Of a stretch of 24,669 nt of DNA, positions 21,849 to 24,669 are shown piece by piece. Positions within the stretch are counted from its first letter, which is position 1, and each line of letters opens with the position of its first letter. Under the pieces are notes generated by a model that saw only the letters and a list, made by a program, of their open reading frames with translations, was not told the DNA's origin and did not search any database. The position numbers and the translations under genes are program-made. The stretch comes from an uncultured Eubacteriales bacterium. Its GTDB lineage: Bacteria; Bacillota; Clostridia; Oscillospirales; Acutalibacteraceae. Location of the stretch: the NCBI GenBank assembly GCA_934444895.1, contig CAKSDA010000008.1, forward strand, positions 1-24,669. The letters run 5' to 3'.

Positions 21849-22760
21849 ATGGACGTAACTATGACAAAGGCTGACGCCAGAAAAATCAAAAAACTAAAAG
21901 CCTCTACTCGCGACCAGTATAAGAGATTTACAAGAAGCAAGGCCGGCAACTTCTTCTACACTTTTTTCCTTGTAATATTCGGACTTTATTCGGTACTTCC
22001 GATGTATTACTGTATTATCACATCATTTAAACCGCTGGATGAACTTCTTGTTTTCCCGCCGAAGTTTTATGTTGTAAATGCTACAACATCTAACTACCTG
22101 GCGCTTCCCAGTTTGCTTGATAACCTTGCGGTTCCGCTTTCAAGATATGCATTTAACAGTATTTTCATCAGTGTTGTAACCACATTTTTGCATGTAATTG
22201 TTGCATCGGCTGCGGCTTATGTGCTTTCAAGAACCAACATTAAAGGAAAAAATATAATTTTCCTTGTTATTCAAATGTCATTGCTTTACAATGCATATAC
22301 ACTTGAAATTCCGAGATACTTAATATATTCGTCACTCGGAATGATTGATACATACCTTGTATACATTCTTCCTATGATACCGTCTTCAATGGGTGTATTC
22401 CTTATGAAACAGTTTATGGATACCAACGTTCCTGAACCGCTGATTGAGGCTGCGCGTATTGACGGCGCCGGAACATTCAGGATCTTTTGGCAAATAGCCA
22501 TGCCGATTGTAAAGCCGGCTTGGCTCACCCTTACTCTTTTCTCATTCAGAGATTTGTGGTCAATTGTTCCTACCGGTACGGTATTCAGCGAAGAACTTAA
22601 AACTTTGCCATATGCCGCTTCTACGGTTGCACAAAGCGGTATTACCCGCCAGGGAAGCGCAATGGCAATAACCGTTATTATGATGATACCTCCGATTCTG
22701 GTTTATCTGATTTCACAAAGAAGCGTAACCCAGACAATGAGCAGTTCCGGTATCAAATAA
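21849..22760 (+). CDS. Carbohydrate ABC transporter permease, MalG/UgpE type
   Basis: A 303-residue partner permease with six predicted helices. The EAA loop IEAARIDGAGTFRIFWQIAM starts at residue 199. The N-terminal about 35 residues are polar and basic, followed by the first helix FYTFFLVIFGLYSVLPMYYC. The GGGAGG ribosome binding site overlaps the end of the upstream permease (its TAG is at 21841-21843), so translation is probably coupled. Forms the heterodimeric channel with that permease. The next gene starts 19 bases downstream. Confidence 0.95.
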   Translation: MDVTMTKADARKIKKLKASTRDQYKRFTRSKAGNFFYTFFLVIFGLYSVLPMYYCIITSFKPLDELLVFPPKFYVVNATTSNYLALPSLLDNLAVPLSRYAFNSIFISVVTTFLHVIVASAAAYVLSRTNIKGKNIIFLVIQMSLLYNAYTLEIPRYLIYSSLGMIDTYLVYILPMIPSSMGVFLMKQFMDTNVPEPLIEAARIDGAGTFRIFWQIAMPIVKPAWLTLTLFSFRDLWSIVPTGTVFSEELKTLPYAASTVAQSGITRQGSAMAITVIMMIPPILVYLISQRSVTQTMSSSGIK

Positions 22761-22779
22761 GCATAGGGAGGAAAGTTTT

Positions 22780-24669
22780 ATGAAAAAAATCGGCTTCAAA
22801 AGAGCTCTGTGTCGTAAAGCGGCCTTTCTGCTAATGCTTGTTATGTTAATAACGGGCCTGTGCGGTTCTGTTTCGGCAGAATCAATTCAGAAGGATGCAT
22901 ATGATACATATACATTCTGGACTGCCCCGGGTAATAGATGGGCAGTATCCGCAACGCCGATGTATGAATTCAAAAAGAGCATAACCGGCGGAGATCTGGG
23001 AATATCGGCATTCAATGAATTGTCCGATGTCACAACGGATAAAGACGGATTAATTTATGTTGCGGATAAGGGCAACGGAAGAATAGTTGTCCTCAATTCC
23101 GACGGAAGTTTAAAAACAATAATTTCAGGGCTCAGCTATAACGGCCAAAACCTGGATATAAAGGGTACCTGCGGTGTGTTTGTTACAAAAAACAAAGACA
23201 TATATATTGCAGATACAGAGCATGAAAGGGTAGTTGTTACCGACATTTCCGGAAAGGTTAAAAAAATAATAACCCTTCCGCAAGCCGATGTTATGCCTGA
23301 AAACTTCAAATACAGACCTTATAAAGTTGCTGTTGATAGCGACGGATTCACCTATGTTCTCAGTGAAGGTTCGTATTACGGAGCACTTCTGTATAAACCG
23401 GACGGAACTTTTTCCGGTTTCTTCGGATCAAACTCGGTTACAACATCAATACTCGGCGTTTTCAAAAAGCTCTATAACGCAATCTTCCTTACCGAAGAAA
23501 AGCGTATGGCAGCCGAGAGAACCCTTCCGTATTCATTTACCGATATAACCGTTGACGATGAAAACTTTGTTTACACCGCAACAGGTGCAATTACTGCAGA
23601 TAAGGGCCAGTCAGGTCAGCTTAAAAAGCTCTCCCCGGGCGGAAAGAATGTTCTTAAAAACAAAACAACTTCCAATGTTAAATCGGCAGAGAACAAGGAC
23701 TTTTCCGATGGTGTAAATGTAAGATTTGCAAAGGACGACGGTTGGTTCTATTGGGTTTCTCTTGACCTTGCAACAATGGATGTTGATAAATACGGATATA
23801 TGTACGCTACCGACAGGGTTTCCGGACATACCTTTATTTATGATCAGGAATGTAACATGATGACCGCTTTCGGAGGCGGAATGACCGAAGGAACACAGAG
23901 AGGAACATTTACAAGAGCCTCTGCCGTTGCGGTTAATAACTTTAATCAGGATGTTATTATTACTGATGAAATGGGAAAGACGGTTACAATATTTAAAGAG
24001 ACGGAGTATGGCGCCTTTGTTAAAAAAGCACAGAGCCTTACAAAAGTCGGTTCATATGTTGAGGCCAAGCCGTATTGGGAACAGGTCCTTCGTATGGACA
24101 GAAACAACCAGCTGGCATATAGAGGCCTCGCACGCGCGGCGCTTGTTGAAGAGGATTACGAAACAGCCCGCGAGTATGCAAAGCAGGGCTTTGACCAGGA
24201 TACATACGCATCGGCATTTACAAATATAAGAAACGAATATCTTTCCAAAAACTTTGCGTGGATATTCATTTTGGCAGTGATTGTCGTAGGCGGTTTGCTT
24301 GCTGTATTGGTTTATACCAACAAACACGAACTGCACCTTATAAAGAACATAAAGGTAAAAACAATGTTCCAGTGTTTGCTCCATCCGTTTGAAGGGGCAA
24401 AACAAATAAGGTATTATAATAACGGCTCGGTTAAACTTGCAACACTTGTTTTCGTAATATATCTCATTTCTTCAATCTGCGGAGATATTTATCAAGGCTT
24501 TATGCACAGCATGTTTGATAAGAGCAGCTACAGCGCCGCCTTTACAATTTTCAGGGACGCCGGAATAGTGCTTTTATGGACGGTTGTTAACTGGGCAATG
24601 TCCACCTTGTTCCAAGGAAAAGGAAAAATCAAACATATATACATAGTTACATGTTATGCCCTTATACCT
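22780..24669 (+). CDS. Partial NHL beta-propeller / TPR / Yip1-like membrane protein, cut by the window end
   Basis: The frame stays open from the ATG at 22780 (AGGGAGGAAAG before it) to the last base, 630 codons without a stop. Residues 1-33 are a signal peptide (FLLMLVMLITGLCGSVSA). About 75-410 is a propeller of NHL-type repeats, for example DGLIYVADKGNGRIVVLNSDG-like units near 84-110. About 425-475 is a TPR-like helical pair (YVEAKPYWEQVLRMDRNNQLAYRGLA). A membrane helix follows at about 490-511. From about 520 a stretch MFQCLLHPFEGAKQIRYYNN opens a polytopic part resembling Yip1 proteins. Proteins of this layout occur beside sugar ABC importers in Clostridia. The propeller faces outside; its role is unknown. 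The C-terminus lies outside the window. Confidence 0.8.
   Translation, partial: MKKIGFKRALCRKAAFLLMLVMLITGLCGSVSAESIQKDAYDTYTFWTAPGNRWAVSATPMYEFKKSITGGDLGISAFNELSDVTTDKDGLIYVADKGNGRIVVLNSDGSLKTIISGLSYNGQNLDIKGTCGVFVTKNKDIYIADTEHERVVVTDISGKVKKIITLPQADVMPENFKYRPYKVAVDSDGFTYVLSEGSYYGALLYKPDGTFSGFFGSNSVTTSILGVFKKLYNAIFLTEEKRMAAERTLPYSFTDITVDDENFVYTATGAITADKGQSGQLKKLSPGGKNVLKNKTTSNVKSAENKDFSDGVNVRFAKDDGWFYWVSLDLATMDVDKYGYMYATDRVSGHTFIYDQECNMMTAFGGGMTEGTQRGTFTRASAVAVNNFNQDVIITDEMGKTVTIFKETEYGAFVKKAQSLTKVGSYVEAKPYWEQVLRMDRNNQLAYRGLARAALVEEDYETAREYAKQGFDQDTYASAFTNIRNEYLSKNFAWIFILAVIVVGGLLAVLVYTNKHELHLIKNIKVKTMFQCLLHPFEGAKQIRYYNNGSVKLATLVFVIYLISSICGDIYQGFMHSMFDKSSYSAAFTIFRDAGIVLLWTVVNWAMSTLFQGKGKIKHIYIVTCYALIP

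Noticed and set aside
20917..22760. An ATPase gene to complete the importer
   Set aside because: No Walker A or LSGGQ motif is found in any gene of the window. The complex most likely uses an ATPase encoded elsewhere.

Overview
The window looks like chromosomal DNA of a low-to-mid GC, Gram-positive, spore-forming anaerobe of the Clostridia, most likely an Oscillospiraceae/Ruminococcaceae-type gut bacterium. The grounds are a YpeB spore-germination protein, a sortase-anchored surface protein with an SPKTG signal, GGAGG-type ribosome binding sites, AT-rich intergenic DNA with TTGACA/TATAAT-type promoters, and MalF/MalG-type ABC permeases with no ATPase gene beside them. The species assignment is inference.

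Layout. (1) 1-461 is non-coding with several hairpins. (2) 462-2405 (+): an M14 zinc carboxypeptidase-like gene, a decayed hexapeptide-repeat acetyltransferase, and a nitroreductase, closed by a strong terminator. (3) 2522-8820 (-): a small membrane-anchored protein with a lipocalin-like (DUF5640-like) domain, and upstream of it a 1825-residue cell-wall surface protein made of two beta-helix units, YDG repeats, Ig-like domains, a Cys/His-rich repeat block and a sortase signal. (4) 8821-10829: a short-chain dehydrogenase (-), two small uncertain ORFs, a tRNA-Leu(UAG) gene with its own promoter, and several terminators. (5) 10829-15420: a GH2 beta-galactosidase (-) divergent from an APC-superfamily amino-acid permease (+), with promoters readable in both directions. 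(6) 15575-16915 (+): ypeB, without sleB beside it. (7) 16916-17992: about 1.1 kb without a gene, rich in hairpins and short repeats. (8) 17993-24669 (+): an operon-like cluster running off the right edge. It encodes a very large extracellular solute-binding protein with two carbohydrate-binding-like N-terminal domains, two ABC permeases, and a secreted NHL-propeller / TPR / Yip1-like membrane protein that is cut by the window end.

The last cluster is the most interesting part. An importer of presumed oligosaccharides has a receptor that carries its own glycan-binding-like domains and lacks a consensus lipobox. It is tightly followed by a polytopic protein with an extracytoplasmic beta-propeller. 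Two identical copies of an 11-bp near-palindromic site (AAACGGTTTAA) lie in the long upstream region and could be operators. The ATPase is missing, as in many Firmicutes sugar importers that share an MsmX-type ATPase. No phage, CRISPR array or complete mobile element was seen.
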